Assembly (NCBI RefSeq): GCF_047495875.1
Contig: NC_092464.1
Location: forward strand, 3,878,737-3,942,736
DNA from: Pithys albifrons albifrons
Taxonomy: Eukaryota > Chordata > Aves > Passeriformes > Thamnophilidae
Direction: 5' to 3'
Length of the DNA: 64,000 nt
The position numbers and the translations under genes were made by a program. Shown in pieces: positions 23,785-38,186 of the stretch. Within the stretch, counting starts at the first letter, position 1, and the number at the start of each line of letters is the position of its first letter. Under the pieces are notes generated by a model, which did no database searches, was not told where the DNA came from, and worked only from the letters and a program-made list of their open reading frames with translations.

Positions 23785-24150
23785 TTTGGAGAAGAGAAGG
23801 TTGCATGGAGAACTCATAGTGGCCTTCCAACATCTGAAGTGGGTCTATAAGGAAGCAGGAGAGGGACTTTAGAGCAGGAACTGTGGTGACGGGACAGGAA
23901 GGAATGGGTTCAAATGGAAAGAGGGGAAATTCAGATGAGGTATCAGGAAGAAATTGTTCCCTGTGAGGGTGGGCAGGCCCTGGCACAGGTTACCCAGAGA
24001 AGCTGTGGCTGCCCCATCCCTGGAAGTGTCCAAGGCCAGGCTGGACAGGGCTTGGAGCAACCTGGGCCAGTGGAAGGTGTCCCTGTCCATGGCAGAGGGT
24101 GGGACTTAATTATCTTAGGTCTTCAAACCCAAACCATGCTTTATTCTATG
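23785..24150 (+). mobile_element. CR1 LINE, 3' part
   Basis: Reads through ttggagaagagaagg, catagtggccttccaacatc, gagggtgggcaggccctggc, and gtccatggcagagggtggga to aaacccaaaccatgc. The final terminal repeat is slightly decayed. Confidence 0.9.
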
Positions 24151-24252
24151 TTTAATCTATTTGGCAAATGTCTGTGAAGTGCACTCAGGGTGTTCTTTAT
24201 CTCCCTCAACTCCTCCCTGGGGTCCCACACACCAGTTCCTGCCCCTCCACAC

Positions 24253-24534
24253 TTCCCAGGCACTCAGCAATAGGACAAGGGGGCACGATGGGCTCAAGCT
24301 CTGCCAGGGGAAATTTAAATTGGAGAGCAGAAAAAATATTCTTTGCAGAGAGAGTGCTCAGGCATTGGAATGGGCTGCCCAGAGAGGGGGTGGATTCCCC
24401 ATCCCTGGAGGTTTTTCAGCTGAGCTTGGCCGTGGCACTGAGTGCCATGATCTGGTAAAGGGACTGGAGTTGGACCAAGGGTTGGACTTGATGATCTTGG
24501 AGGTCTTTTCCAACCCAATCAATCGATTCTATGA
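24253..24534 (+). mobile_element. CR1 LINE, 3' end, second copy in the same orientation
   Basis: Starts within the ORF2 tail (tcccaggcactcagcaatag), continues through the gggctgcccagagagggggt block, and ends ccaacccaatcaatcgattc plus tatga. It is the same subfamily as the copies at 18508, 30222, 32943, 36305 and 52235, and lies only about 100 bp downstream of the previous copy. Confidence 0.92.
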
Positions 24535-27532
24535 AGTTCCTGCAGTTGGTACAACCTTTCTCCTCCATCTCCTGCCCTACCAACACTGCCCCATTTGGAG
24601 CATTTTTTACAAGCTGGCTGAAGGTCCTTATAAAATAACTCATGTCTGTGTGCTGTGATAGGAGCAAAGGTTGGTGAGAGCAACAGTTCCACATCACAGG
24701 TGCAAGGGAACTGAAACATAACCAGAGGTGCTGTTGGTTACTTAAGAGTATGTAGGGCCAGAATGATGTAGTGGATGAAGAACTGCAGACCAAGGACTCA
24801 GGAGAGCAGATTTCTGGCTGGTAGTCCAGAGGATGAACTTGTACAAATCATTTCCCTCCTGCATTCTCTTGTAAACACGCTGATAAAATGAGCACACAAG
24901 GGTATGATGTTATTATCAGTGTCCTCTACGAGTCTTTCCAGGCTAAGCATCTTTTTTTTTGTTGAGTAAGCAAAATGGAATTAACTGTGTTTTTCCCAAC
25001 TTTCAGCCTTAAAAAGCTATTTCAGTTGCAAAAAGCCAGTGAGAGACAATGAAATTGTTATGCCTGGAATAAATAATCATCACAAAGACCATGAAAGGAA
25101 GATATGTATATTTATAAGAAATAATCAACACTTGTCTAGATTTACTGGAGCTTCAAGGGGGAGAAAGAGGATCTGTGTTACAGCAGACCCTGCCTTTGCC
25201 ACAAGCAGTTGAATTTAATTAAGTTTTAATGATGCCTTCACCTTTACTCAGCCAAGAGGATAATGTGCTGCTCTATACACTTCTATTATCTGTGTAGTTA
25301 TTTAAAAGCAACATGCTGCCTTCATGTGCCACCATTCCCACAGCCCTCTTTTTCCTTCTGCTTCAGCACAAGGAAGAAATATAAAGTGGGGAGAGGTAAT
25401 CACATCTTGGAAGAAAGATTCTGTGTGTAGGAGGCACCTCCTGCCCACCCAAACTGCACCTGAGCTCATTGTTGTAACATTAATTTCTCTTTCCTGAACA
25501 TCTACTTAATATATTCAACAGAGTGTAAGATTAAAATGCTTTTATCCTAAAGCAGATATCTGGAACAAGGCAGATGATTCACAGCTTAGGAGATCTCTGC
25601 CTCTGCAATTAGTAGGGAGACCTGCAGAGGGGTTTGCTCAGCTGTTGGCATGTCACCCATAGACACCTCAGCTGGGGTGAGGTGAAGTCTGTAGGGCAGA
25701 AAACAGTTGTTGAGGGTCCCTCTGAAACTGGGAAACTCCCTCTGAACCCCCCCCCACTGGCACAGGGGTGATGCCTGGTACATCACAGGGCCTGTTATGT
25801 GCTGAACATGCTGTGAAAGGCCATGGCACAGCAGTAAGATCATAATATAACCCCAATTAACCCCAATAAGTAAGTCTTGATTTGTAATGATTTGTACCTC
25901 TTTATTTCATGGTTTCCTGACCATCCTGCAACCCTGTCCTGAGTCAGTTGTGCTTAGAACTCCTGCACATGTCACTCTACAATAGATTTTATCCTTGATA
26001 TTAATGGGACACTGTTGCTAATTTAAAAATGCAAAGGGCATAATTGTGTTCTGTGTGCTCAAAGGGGGAAGAATTAGCAGCACATCACATAAACCAGGAT
26101 TTTGGCTGTTGGGTCAGGACTTGGCCTTAGAACAAGAGGGAGAAAATTGCTCACAGCCTGCCCAATGAATATAAATATGGATATGAATATAAATATGTGT
26201 ATGAATATAATATCCTCAAGGCTCAGCTAACACAGAGGTGTGATAGACATTGATGATCCCTCTAGAAATTGGGCATGTGTGTGTAACATTTATGCCATAA
26301 ATATTTGACACACTTGGAGTATCTTTTTATTGATTACCTGAGAGCAAAATAGCAGGAAGAACTGCTAAAAAAATAAAAAAAGTCTGTGACCTTTTAAATT
26401 CATTCAGAGAGGTTGTTTCATACACAGAGACATATGAAAGAACAAGCAATAAAGAGCAAGGTGTGACATGGTTGGAAAAAAGGGCATGGGCAGAATTTGT
26501 CATCAGTTAATTGTGGTTATATTTATTAAACCCCATTTGGTGAGGTATGATTGAAAGAGAGAAGAATAAGATTCTTCTGACCAAATAGAGATGTCTGCAA
26601 CAATTTCTGTGACAATTCCTGTGGAACTCTCACCTGGATCTCCTCACTGTGAGCAGGAGCCAAAGGAGCTTGGAGAGCAGGTTGCAAATGGACATTGGCT
26701 GGTTTGCTCCTCAGTGATGTCTGTGAGGGGAACTCACTGGGACTAGTTCAGCTGTAAATGCCACCACTGAAGATTCCCAACGTCAATTAGGATTAATCCC
26801 ATTTTTTTTAATTTATCTAGAACCAAATAACCAAAAATACCTGTGAACCAGCAGAGCATTGGGGTGTGTAACTGTCTTCTTTAACCCTTAGCAAGCAGAT
26901 CCCATTTCTTCAAATTCAAATCTAAGTCCATTTTAATAATTAAGCACAGATATTAAATCTCCTTCTGAAAACAGTCCCCCTGCCCTTATGTCACTCTGGC
27001 AGCTGTGCTTGATCTGCTGAGATGATTTATGCTCCAGGAGCTCAACTCAACAAGCTGAGGAGCTCTGTGTGGAGGCCTTGGGTTGGCTGTAATTCTGTTG
27101 AACACCACATTGAATGATGATCTGGAGGGAGCTCAGCGAGGTCAGGGAGGAATGAACTGCCTGTTAAGCAGTAAAATGTAACTTTTGAACTCACAGTGTG
27201 GCATCTTTTGAAGAGCATCTTCAAATCCTTCTTTTCACTGAGGTTCTCCTTCTCTTCACTCAGCCTTCTCTTTGCCAGGCTGTTGTGGAGTTCCTGCTGG
27301 TTATGCAGGAGTAAAGTGACCTTGTTCTAACTGGGCAAACTGGTGTTCTTCTCTATTTATGACTGAAAGAAGTTATTTCTCTGCTGGTCTGGTTGGGTGG
27401 TGGTACCTGAGCCAGCCAGAGAGCAGGTTTGGGGCACAACCCCCTCCTTGCCTTTGGTGGTCATGAGGAAGGACATCTCCAGCCCTTCCCAAACCAGCTG
27501 CCATGGGACTCATGGTCATTGTGTCTACAAAG
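24535..27532. other. 3-kb single-copy stretch, no gene seen
   Basis: An AT-rich patch of aatataaatatg-type repeats lies at 26165-26211. Nothing coding is recognised. Confidence 0.5.
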
Positions 27533-27589
27533 GCCAGCTGTGAGAGGGGAAATTCGAAGGCCCTGGGCCAGCTGTGAGAGGGGAAATTC
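27533..27589. repeat. 34-bp direct duplication
   Basis: gccagctgtgagaggggaaa plus ttc occurs at 27533-27555 and again at 27567-27589, offset 34 bp. Confidence 0.85.
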
Positions 27590-27665
27590 AGCTTTCAGCA
27601 CCCATTATCCTGCACTGAAACTTCTTCCCCATGATCTACAGAATGGATTGATGAATGGCATGGAT

Positions 27666-27704
27666 GAAACATGGAAATGAAACATGGAAATGAAACATGG
27701 AAAT
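27666..27704. repeat. 13-bp repeat, three copies
   Basis: gaaacatggaaat occurs three times in direct succession (27666, 27679, 27692). Confidence 0.95.
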
Positions 27705-28440
27705 CTGTCAGCCTTTAGAAATATCTAAAACTATCAGTGGAAAACCACTCTGATGTCCTTTCAATTCCCAGGAGAGGAATATTAGCCATTTTACTCTACT
27801 TAAAACACTGGTTTAAAGAATGATAGAAACCATAAAAAAATGCACTAGTGTGTCTATGTAGTGACATGCAATTAAAATTAAATACCTGCACACACAGCCA
27901 CTGTGATTTGTTTAAAGTTATCTCTCAGTTCCCCCAATTCCAAAATCTATTTTGTGCAAAAGGAACCCCTCCAGCTACCAAGAGATTGAGTTTTATCTCA
28001 CCATGCCTCAGCTGCTGAAGAGCCAACGTACACTTTGCTCTGCCAAGTTTGCACAAGTCATAAGTGCTATCAGAGAAAATCAACACAATAAAGAGGCCCT
28101 CTGTTGAACTATTGGAAAATGATGAAGTCATCCAGCCACAGTCTATAGAGTTCTGCAGCATTTCAAACAGATTAGCAGTACTTTAACACCCTGAGGGCAG
28201 CTGGAGTGGGGTTAGCCCAGAACACACCACCTGTGAGAAGTGGAAGTGCCTGGGACAGAATGGGGGGGAGGGAAGCACAGGAATATCAACAGCTGAAATG
28301 CCTCTTTGAAACCCACATTAGAGCATGAGACGAATAGTCACTGGAGGATGCGGAAAACAACGTGATAAAATGTTCAGTTTGCAAGGAAGTCCATCTGGAA
28401 ACATCAGGGACAATATGATGGTCTGTGGCAGCAAAGACAA
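27705..28440. other. single-copy sequence, no gene seen
   Basis: No recognisable features before the polypyrimidine tract. Confidence 0.5.
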
Positions 28441-29097
<657 letters not shown>

Positions 29098-30221
29098 AGG
29101 TTCTGAGAACTTTCTGGAGATACTCGTCTCAACCTTGACTACAGAAAATACCCACAAATTGCTGTTTCCTCCAGCACCTCCTGCACTGCTGATCCCCACC
29201 CAAAAAGGATTAAATAAACACCATTAAATCAAATCATTCCTACCCACAAATTGCTGTCTGACTCCTTGCACAGGCATGTGAATTTATTGTCATGATAATG
29301 GCAAACTCTGTATAGTATATAATATATCTTTGCTGTTCATATCTTAAAAATATTGGCTGGCAGACACAGTTGAGTAGCTATAGCAACACTGATAAATTGG
29401 AAAATAATGGCTCTTACTTGGTGAGTACAAAAAGGTCAAGGATTGAAGACTTGGAGTACAAACAGGAAGAGCCAATTTTGAGGATTAACTGCTGGAGTTG
29501 GTGGTGTTAACATTCCCCATCCTGATAACATTCATCCCTGGACACAAGGGAGCAATTAGGGTTTCAAAAGCAAAAATACTTCTCTTGAGCAGCAACTGGG
29601 AGGCATAAAACTTCCAATTTCTATGAAATATCCAATTTCCTCTTATTTTTCTCTCAACCTTTGAATGATATCATTTTGCTTAAAATCACCATAATGACCT
29701 TAAAGCTTTCCCAGGAGTGGGTAAGAGGCTCTGCTGTGACTGCACAGATGGGCAAATATTGACAGAGAACATGCCCACAGAGACTTGGCCATGCCCCACT
29801 CTGGGCCTCCTCCCTGAGAGGTTGTACCAACAGATGTGGGAGGCTTTTTATCAGGGAATTAAACACCCTAATATTGTTTCATGCTGAGCAGACAGTGCCT
29901 GAAAGCCCAGGAGAACACACCTGATGGTTCAGCCTGGACATGACATGGCTCTGCTGGAGTCTCTCAGATCTGGATCTAACCTGGCTTTAAATCCAAGTGC
30001 TAAGGAGGAGTGAAGGGAGGGCCTGAAGCAGAATAACCAACAAAGGCTGTTTTTTCTACTTGTGTCAGGAACAATTTGCCCTCCACAGTATTTGAAGTGC
30101 TTGGGGTGCTGAGTAGGAGCAGGAGAGGTCTGAATTTCAGGAGAGCTTCAGCTGATGCCACAGAGCAAAGCCCTGGGACAGATAAACCAAGGCAGACAAG
30201 GTGCTGGCACTTGGCAAACAA
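29098..30221. other. single-copy sequence, no gene seen
   Basis: No recognised protein, RNA gene or mobile element. Confidence 0.5.
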
Positions 30222-30653
30222 ATCATAGAATCATAGAATGGATTGGGTTGGAAAAGACCTCCAAGATCATCAAGTCCAACCCTTGGTCCAACTCCAGTCC
30301 CTTTACCAGATCATGGCACTCAGTGCCACGGCCAAGCTCAGTTTAAAAACCTCCAGGGATGGGGAATGCACCCCCTCTCTGGGCAGCCCATTCCAATCCC
30401 TGAGCACTCTCTCTGCAAAGAATTTTTTCTGATCTCCAACTTCAATTTCCCCTGGCAGAGCTTGAGCCCATCATGCCCCCTTGTCCTATTGCTGAGTGCC
30501 TGGGAGAAGAGACCAACCCCCACCTGGCCAGGACTTCCCTTCAGGCAGTTCCAGACAGTGCTGAGGTCATCTCTGAGCCTCCTCTTCTCCAGGCTAAACA
30601 TCCCCAGCTCCCTCAGCCTCTCCCCACAGCACTTGTGCTCCAGTCCCTTCTCC
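30222..30653 (-). mobile_element. CR1 LINE, 3' part
   Basis: Begins with two ATCATAGA terminal repeats and follows the same subfamily as 18508-19025, breaking off after cagtcccttctcc. The minus frame 30338-30682 is the ORF2 C-terminal tail. Confidence 0.93.
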
Positions 30654-30808
30654 TGTACGTGGGAATGCAACCAATGCTCCACCTGGACTCGGTCCTGGAG
30701 GAAAAGCTTTTCACCAAGCAGAAGGGATTAACCCTTGAGAGCAACAACAGGAGAAATTCAGACCTACATGGGCAATGCAAAGAGTTGCTCTATAATTTTC
30801 TACAGGAA

Positions 30809-30898
30809 ATCATAGAATCACAGAATTATTTAGGTTGGAAGGGACCTTGAAGACCATCTTGTTCCAGCCCTGCTGACATGAGCAGGGAGACCTTCCAC
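30809..30898 (-). mobile_element. CR1 LINE, 3' terminal fragment (about 90 bp)
   Basis: atcatagaatcacagaatta, then taggttggaagggaccttga. Different subfamily from the copy 155 bp to the left; both have the same orientation. Confidence 0.8.
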
Positions 30899-32942
30899 GA
30901 GAGGGAAGGTTCTGGTAAAGGATTGAGTTCAGTGTGGGCAAGGTCAGCACTTTCTCCAGACATGCTGGGCAAGAGGCCATCATATCATAATGGATTTCAC
31001 AGAACATTCTGGCAGTCTCTGTAGGTGCTGTGGAAATGTAGAGATCCTCTTTTCTGCAGTGGGAGAAAACAGGTGAGGGTGTGCTCAGCCACTAATTAAT
31101 GCAACTGAGATTTTTATAATTATTCTTGGTTTAGATTACAGGGTCTGTAGGAAAGGTCTCCTCTCTATGTTTTACTGACCCTGAATATTCCTTTTAGGGG
31201 CAGCCTGAGCAGAGCAGGGCAGTAGCTCCATGAATTCCCTCTCCCTTCCCAGCAACACACACTTTGTCTCACCACGTTTGCAGCTGAGGAGGAAAAGCAG
31301 CTTGGAAATCTCTGCCACATCCCAGTTTTCCCTCTGCTCCCAAGCACATGTGATGGGTGTAGGGATCTGACATGCCAGAGAGTGGGACAGATAACACCTG
31401 CTCCTGTGAGCTCTCATTTCCCAGCCTCAGGAAGTGCTGGAAAGTTCCTTGGAGTTGGATTGCTGTTATCTCATGTGCTTGGCAATTCCAAACACTCTGT
31501 GTATGCAGCCCAATCATTTTACAGATTATTCAATCAAGAAGACCGTGTAAGTCCTCCAGTCTGATTTTCTGCATGGCAGAAGTCATTAGTGTTTCCTAAA
31601 TTAACTCCTGTTCAATTAGTACTTATTTATGAGGTAGAAAAACACTAACAAATTGGTGAAAAAAAAGCCCAGGAGTCAAACTTGTTTGAAGTCCCTCACA
31701 TCCCAAAATTAGTTGTTCCAACTGGTATCTGTATCCACACTGTGCAAAAAAAAGACAACTTCATGCAGAAAGATGGACTTCAAAAAGTAATGTTAGAGCA
31801 AATTTCTCTGCTATTGCTGCTTTAACCTTGATATCCTTGTTAGTTGTGACCTCCTCCCTTATTTATTCTGATAAAATAACTGCCAATAAAGGTAATTTTT
31901 GCATGACCAAGAGAGAGGTTGTTGATTTGACAACTTTTTGCTTTTAAATAAATACATTAACGAGCATGCTGTTATTTGAAATCATTTCTAATTTTTAATT
32001 GCTTTGGGAAGTTAATTTTTTACTATGCAATGTTTCAATATCATTGTAAATATTTGATCAACTCGTGTTATGTTGGTTCTTATGCTGATGGAATCTTAAT
32101 CACAGGGTAACTCAGCCCAGATTCCAGGGCTGCATTAGGGACTATTGTTAACTGAGAATTGCTCCTTGAAAGCACAAGTTATTCCTTTCCTGGCCAGCTG
32201 AAACTTTATTTATTTGGTTGGTTTTGTTGTGATACAGAATGTCTGTATGCAGAAGAACAGGGTAGATTTTTGGCTACAGTTTGTAAACATGTCAAAGTTT
32301 CATGATACAAACAAGGAGGGGAAAATAGAATCTTACTTCTTACCCCAGCAAGAAGAGTATAATTCCCATTCACACATCAGAAAATATTAAAAAGAGGGAC
32401 CTCAGACCCACAGAAAACCCCATGTATGGTGTTTCTAATAAACACCTCCACAGTCCCTAAGGAACCAAGTGAAAGCACATGGAGTGCAGTGAGCAGAAAA
32501 CATCTGCCCTATGGAAATTCCAGAGTCTGGAGCTGAGGTGGTGTGGGACACAGGGTGGGAAGGGGCAGAGCGTGGCCATGGGGAGATAACATGGGGCCTC
32601 TGCGGGTTTGCTCGCTGCAGAGCTGGTGGAATCCAACTGGCTGTGCCTTCTCCTGCTCCAGGAAGGATTAGTGGTGGCTGCTCCTATGGGAGTCTCACCT
32701 AAAGCCTCTACTCTTCCTACACAGCTGCCTCTCTAGCTCAGCTCCTCTCCTCCTCTACTAGGAATACTCAGGAATATATGAAACCAGGTCTGACAAAATT
32801 CCCTGTGAAAAAACCCTTTCCAGGATTTAGCTGGAACGTTTAACACCTGAGATGTGCAGACTGAGATGACACCAGAAGGCAGAAGGAACAGTTCATTTCT
32901 CTTTTATGCTTTCCTGATGTGGTGGATAAAGGACTCCTACTT
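30899..32942. other. 2-kb single-copy stretch, no gene seen
   Basis: AT-rich after 31590. No features recognised. Confidence 0.5.
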
Positions 32943-33615
32943 AGAATCATAGAATCGATTGGGTTGGAAAAGACCTCCGAGATCATCAAGTCCAACCCTT
33001 GGTCCAACTCCAGTCCCTTTACCAGATCATGGCACTCAGTGCCACGGCCAAGCTCAGCTGAAAAACCTCCAGGGATGGGGAATCCACCCCCTCTCTGGGC
33101 AGCCCATTCCAATCCCTGAGCACTCTCTCTGCAAAGAATTTCTCTCTGATCTCCAACTTCAATTTCCCCTGGCAGAGCTTGAGCCCATCGTGCCCCCTTG
33201 TCCTATTGCTGAGTGCCTGGGAGAAGAGACCAACCCCCAGCTGGCCAGAACTTCCCTTCAGGCAGTTCCAGACAGTGCTGAGGTCACCTCTGAGCCTCCT
33301 CTTCTCCAGGCTAAACACCCCCAGCTCCCTCAGCCTCTCCCCACAGCACTTGTGCTCCAGTCCCTTCTCCAGCCTCGTTGCTCTTCTCTGGCCCCGCTCC
33401 AGCCCCTCAAGATCTTTCCTCAACTGAGGGGTCCAGAACTGAACACAACACTCAAGGTGTGGCCTCCCCAAGGCAGAGTCCAGGGGAAGGGTCACTGCCC
33501 TGGGCCTGCTGGCCACGCTAGTTTGGATCCAGGCCAGGATCCCATTGGCCTTCTTGGCCACCTGGGCACACTGGTGGCTCCTGTTGAGCTTCCTGTCAAT
33601 TAGTACCCCAAGGTA
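32943..33615 (-). mobile_element. CR1 LINE, 3' part with ORF2 C-terminus
   Basis: Starts atcatagaatcgattgggtt. The minus frame 33019-33561 encodes about 180 residues of the C-terminal tail of CR1 ORF2 (the endonuclease/reverse transcriptase protein), including [20 protein letters not shown] and [16 protein letters not shown]. The catalytic domains are missing through 5' truncation. Confidence 0.93.
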
Positions 33616-33639
33616 TTAATTACAATTAGTACTCGGGCA

Positions 33640-33831
33640 GCTTCCTCAGCTGCTCCTCATCAAACTTGTGCTCCAGATCCTTCCCCAACTCCATTCACTT
33701 CTCTTGACACTTTCCAGCCCCTCAATGTCCTTCTTGCAGTGAAGGCCCCAAAACTGAACACAGGATTCAAGATGTGGCCTCCCAAGTGCTGAAAACAGGG
33801 GAATTACTTCCCTAGCCCTGCTGGTCACACT
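33640..33831 (-). mobile_element. CR1 LINE fragment of a different subfamily
   Basis: ctcatcaaacttgtgctcca, then ctcaatgtccttcttgcag and cagccctgctggtcacactattt-like text. It adjoins the previous CR1 copy in the same orientation but repeats the same part of the element, so it is a separate insertion. Confidence 0.8.
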
Positions 33832-36304
33832 ATTTGTTTAAAAGACAAGAACCTTCCATCGATTCGGGTGAACTTTAAAGGTAACCCATCCTCATTATTT
33901 TAAATGGCTTATGTGAATGCCTTGGGATCTCAGTGCACTGAAAGGCTGTCTTAGAAGTACAAAAAGAAACTCCCAAGCTGTACCTTAGCAGGGAAATAAT
34001 GAACAAAATGTCATTGATTTTGTTACCGTCAGAAGAGTTTATTTATTTAAGGTATTTTAAATAAAGATTGAAATTCCATTTGGAAATAGCAATCTCTGAG
34101 TTTACACAAACATGTGTTTCCATCCAAAATAAAATGTCACCTTCTGTTACAGAGTAATCTGATAGATATTGGGAAAAAGGAGCTGCTGCATTTTGTTTGG
34201 GCAGACATGAGTATCATCCAGCAATAGAAAAGCAAATAAAATCAACCACAAAGTGGCTTGGTGAGAGTTCCATTCATTTTCATTTGCAAGGCAAATATAT
34301 CATTAAATTTCAGGTCATTTGGCTCAATAGAGTTTTCACATACCCAAAGACATCCAAATTCAGTCCATGCAGAGGCAGCTCAAGTTTGTTGCATGATTTA
34401 TCACTTCCCAAAACAGATATCTGACCCATGGTGGATGAAGGAAAACTCCAAACTTGTTTTCATTGCCTTGATCATAACAGCAAGGCAGGTGGACAAATTC
34501 AGATACATTCCAATACTTCCTGCACCTATGGATGGATTGATTTGCTTAAAATGGGCATCTTGTTCCACAGAGATAACCTGTATATCCCTCTGGGACACCC
34601 AACTGTTTGGCAGAAGGTTCCAGGTGAGTCCTGTCTCCCACCTGTCAGCCCCTTTTAGGTGCTGATTTTATCCATGGAGATATTCAGTAGCACTTAAATA
34701 CCTGTTATAGACAACTGGATAACAACCTTCAAGAGAATTAAGATGAATTCTGTGACTGATCCAGAATATTTTGATAGGATTTCCATAACTTAAAACCAGA
34801 GGCATAGGTCAAACTAGTTTGCATCCCTTTGAGTGGCCCTGTGTGTCCCCAAGCTATTGGGGGGCATCCAGTTTTGGAGGTTTCAAGTCCAACTACCCCA
34901 CTGAACTTTCCACAGTGAAGTCTCCTGTCTCCCTTATAAGTTGGCCCTCATCAGGATGTTGACCATGACTTTATGTAACCCTTGGAGGAACGAGGCTTCT
35001 CTGTGCTCCCCCAGCACTGGTGGGCTGAAAGCTCTGTGATTAAAGTCCCAGGCACAGGAGAAGTGGGATTTGCATCCCTGGATTATGAGCACAAAGAGGC
35101 TCTGTCTGACTAAAGAGGCCTTATAACCTTGGTGTAGGAACAATTAATGTTCTCTCAAGATCCCTTCACCCTGCAAGAGAGGCATGGAGTGGTGTCCCTT
35201 CAAAGGAGACATGAAATAACTTGCAAGCCTTGCATTAATTTATTTATCTATTCTGGAGAGGAGAGATCTCTGAGTGGAACATCCTCCCTGCTACTCATGC
35301 ATTGAAATTCAGCCTCAGTGACTCACTGGTCAGTGTCAGGAAGCATTAAAGCTTCTCCAAGATGGAAAAGAATGACCTCAGACCACGCAATGCTGTCCCA
35401 AATCTAACCAGATTCTTGCTGATATAACATCTACAGTAAGTTCTGAGTTTTGGGATGTGGGGTTTGAGGGCTTTTAAAATTCAGAATATGCATCTTGCTT
35501 AGAGTTGACACTTATCAGACTATAACTGACATTATAACTTGTACATTAATTCTTGAGGATCTTCTGATTTTGAATGTTACTTTACCAGGCTATTTTTCCT
35601 TTCACTTCTCCAAGGAACTCCTGGTGAAGAGTGGTGTTAGGAACAGAAGGAATTCTCTGTGGAAGGAATATGAACCTCCATTTCCCCCAACAGTGACCTC
35701 AATTTCCCATTTGCAGATATGAAACCTGCAGATGGATGTGCAAGGGGAAGGGACAACTTCATACATGTTCTCTACCACCTTTGCTGCAGGAGAACCTTTT
35801 GGATTGCTGCAGGAGAGCATTTTGGGTTGTTACAGGACAGAGAATTGGTGCTTGAGACCCTGTTGGTGCCTCCCACAGCAGCATCTACATCTTGGCTCAT
35901 TCCTTGTACAAGGCAAGCAGCCCTTGGCAGGCACCTTGGGCACATTGTATACCTTGTATGAGGGGTACAATATCTCTTCCAACTGATCTTTTTGGTGCCT
36001 CTGTACAAGTCTCAGCCTTGAATCATGTATTTTATTATTATTCTTAAATTGATACTTTGTAATTAATACTTTATTGGACAACACACACTCTGAGAACCCT
36101 GAGTAATTCTGAAATACTTCCAGCTCATTTTTGATCCTTTAAAGCTTCCACTTCCCAGTTTCCTGAGTTGATGAGATCTATTATATGCATCATAACGGTG
36201 TAAAAAAACATTCCTGCCTTTCACAGTCACACTGAAAGGTGAGGAACTGATGACTAAAACTGTCTGACCACACAAGTGGGAGCCAAGTTTGAATCACTGA
36301 TTTA
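33832..36304. other. 2.5-kb single-copy stretch, no gene seen
   Basis: A perfect donor-like sequence ccag/gtgagt sits at 34619-34628 after a short open frame, but no convincing exon is defined. Nothing else recognised. Confidence 0.45.
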
Positions 36305-36790
36305 TGTTCAGAAAGGATATTGAGGTGCTGGAGCGGGTCCAGAGAAGAGCAACAAGGCTGGAGAAGGGACTGGAGCACAAGCCCTATGGGGAGAGGCTGA
36401 GGGAGATGGGGGTGTTCAGCCTGGAGAAGAGGAGGCTCAGAGGTGACCTCAGCACTGTCTGGAAGTGCCTGAAGGGAAGTTCTGGCCAGGTGGGGGTTGG
36501 TCTCTTCTCCCAGGCACTCAGCAATAGGACAAGGGGGCACGATGGGCTCAAGCTCTGCCAGGGGAAATTGAAGTTGGAGATCAGAAAAAAATTTTTTACA
36601 GAGAGAGTGCTCAGGCATTGGAATGGGCTGCCCAGAGAGGGGGTGGATTCACCATCCCTAGGGATTTTTAAACACAGATTGGACGTGGTGCTGGGTGCCA
36701 TGATCTAGTAAATGGACTGGAGTTGGACCAAGGGTTGGACTCGATGATCTTGGAGGTCTTTTCCAACCCAATCGATTCTATGATTCTATG
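36305..36790 (+). mobile_element. CR1 LINE, 3' part with ORF2 C-terminus
   Basis: A 134-residue plus frame (36304-36708) is the ORF2 tail ([18 protein letters not shown], then [19 protein letters not shown]). The element ends in two copies of the ATTCTATG terminal repeat at about 36774-36790. It has no catalytic domain. Confidence 0.94.
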
Positions 36791-37591
36791 GCCAAAGCTA
36801 CTTGAGTCAACCCAGCTGTGAGTGGATTTTTGCTCCTTTGAAGTGGGACAGTGGGCAGAGGTGGAGGTGGATAAGGAAAACTGGAGCTGCCTCACCCCAT
36901 GAGTGCTGAAACTGGCCTTGTCCTAAACAAACCCTGCTGAGCAGGAGTTCTGACCTTTGATCTGCTCTGGTGTCTCTCACATAACATCACTCAAGGCCTC
37001 ATTTACGTCTGTTCATTTGTTTTGTCTTGAGGGATGGTCTGATACAGCCCTTAATTCTTAACAGCAAGGGAGCAATAAATATTTTTCCATCTTTCCTTTT
37101 TTCCTTAATTTATTTTAAACTGCTTCAGAGTGCCAGAGCAATTGTTGCAAAATTGGCTTTCATGGTACCACTGAAATCCCATGAATGAAAGTCAATTGAA
37201 GGAGAATATATGTGATATTTTATTCTGATGTTAAGGACTGTCTCCCAGGTTAAAGCACTCTACATGACTATGTTCCTTCTGCATTTTCATCCTTTTCTGG
37301 CTCTGCTGCAGCTTAACAAGATGTTTCTATCTGTCATTTAATTCTTCCAAGATCCTCTCCTTTATATTTTGACATATAAATGTAAATGAACTTTCTGGTG
37401 GGATTTGAATAACATTCAGTTCAAATTTTAGGATTTTAAAAGCTTAAATACCAGCTAGAATTCATTGTTCATAATCCTCCAAATTCACCAGTAGTGGGGC
37501 AGAAATCTTCATCTCATTTCGTATGGGCCACATCATCACACTGACCAGAGTTGTGCAGCCCAGAATCCTCAGCCTAATTCTGGGCTGGATG
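36791..37591. other. single-copy sequence, no gene seen
   Basis: No recognised features. Confidence 0.5.
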
Positions 37592-37930
37592 TATCACAGG
37601 GTCACAGAATATGCTGAGTTGGAAGGAACCCACAAGGATCATCCAGTCCAACCCTCAGCCCTGCACAGGACCATCTCTAAGAGTCACACTTTGTGCCTCA
37701 GTCTCATCCAAACACTCCTGGAGCTCTGGCAGCCTTGGTGCTGTGCCCACTGCCCTGGGGAGCCTGGTCAGTGCCCACCACCCTCTGGGGGAAGAACCTT
37801 TTTGTAATATCCAACCTAACCCTTCTCTGACACAACTTTAGGCCATTCCCTGGGGTCCTGTCATTGATCACCACAGAGAAGAGCTCAGTGCCTGCCCCTC
37901 TGCTTCCCTTCATGATGAAGTTGCTGGTCA
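37592..37930 (-). mobile_element. CR1 LINE, 3' part, subfamily sharing its tail with the SINE at 57 kb
   Basis: The terminal part tgagttggaaggaacccaca, aggatcatccagtccaac differs by only two bases from the corresponding tail of the SINE at 57146-57288. It continues through the ctcctggagctctggcagcc and ggggaagaacctttttg blocks. It is 5'-truncated. Confidence 0.9.
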
Positions 37931-38186
37931 AGAGAGTTCATAAAGATGCCTTTTATAGCACCTTTCACCTGTTTCCATGAGCTCCCAACAGATTTTGAGT
38001 TCATCCTGGTATATAATCCTCAAGTGCTGAGGTAGCTGAGCCTCTGAAACTTCAGGGATGGCACAACACATTGCCAGTTGCCAGGCCAAGGGGCTGGTTC
38101 AGAGCAGTGCTCTGCACCCAGCCAGAGGTACCAGACCCATGGTCATCTGACCTTAGCTTTGTTCTGCTGGAGCCAATGATCAGCAA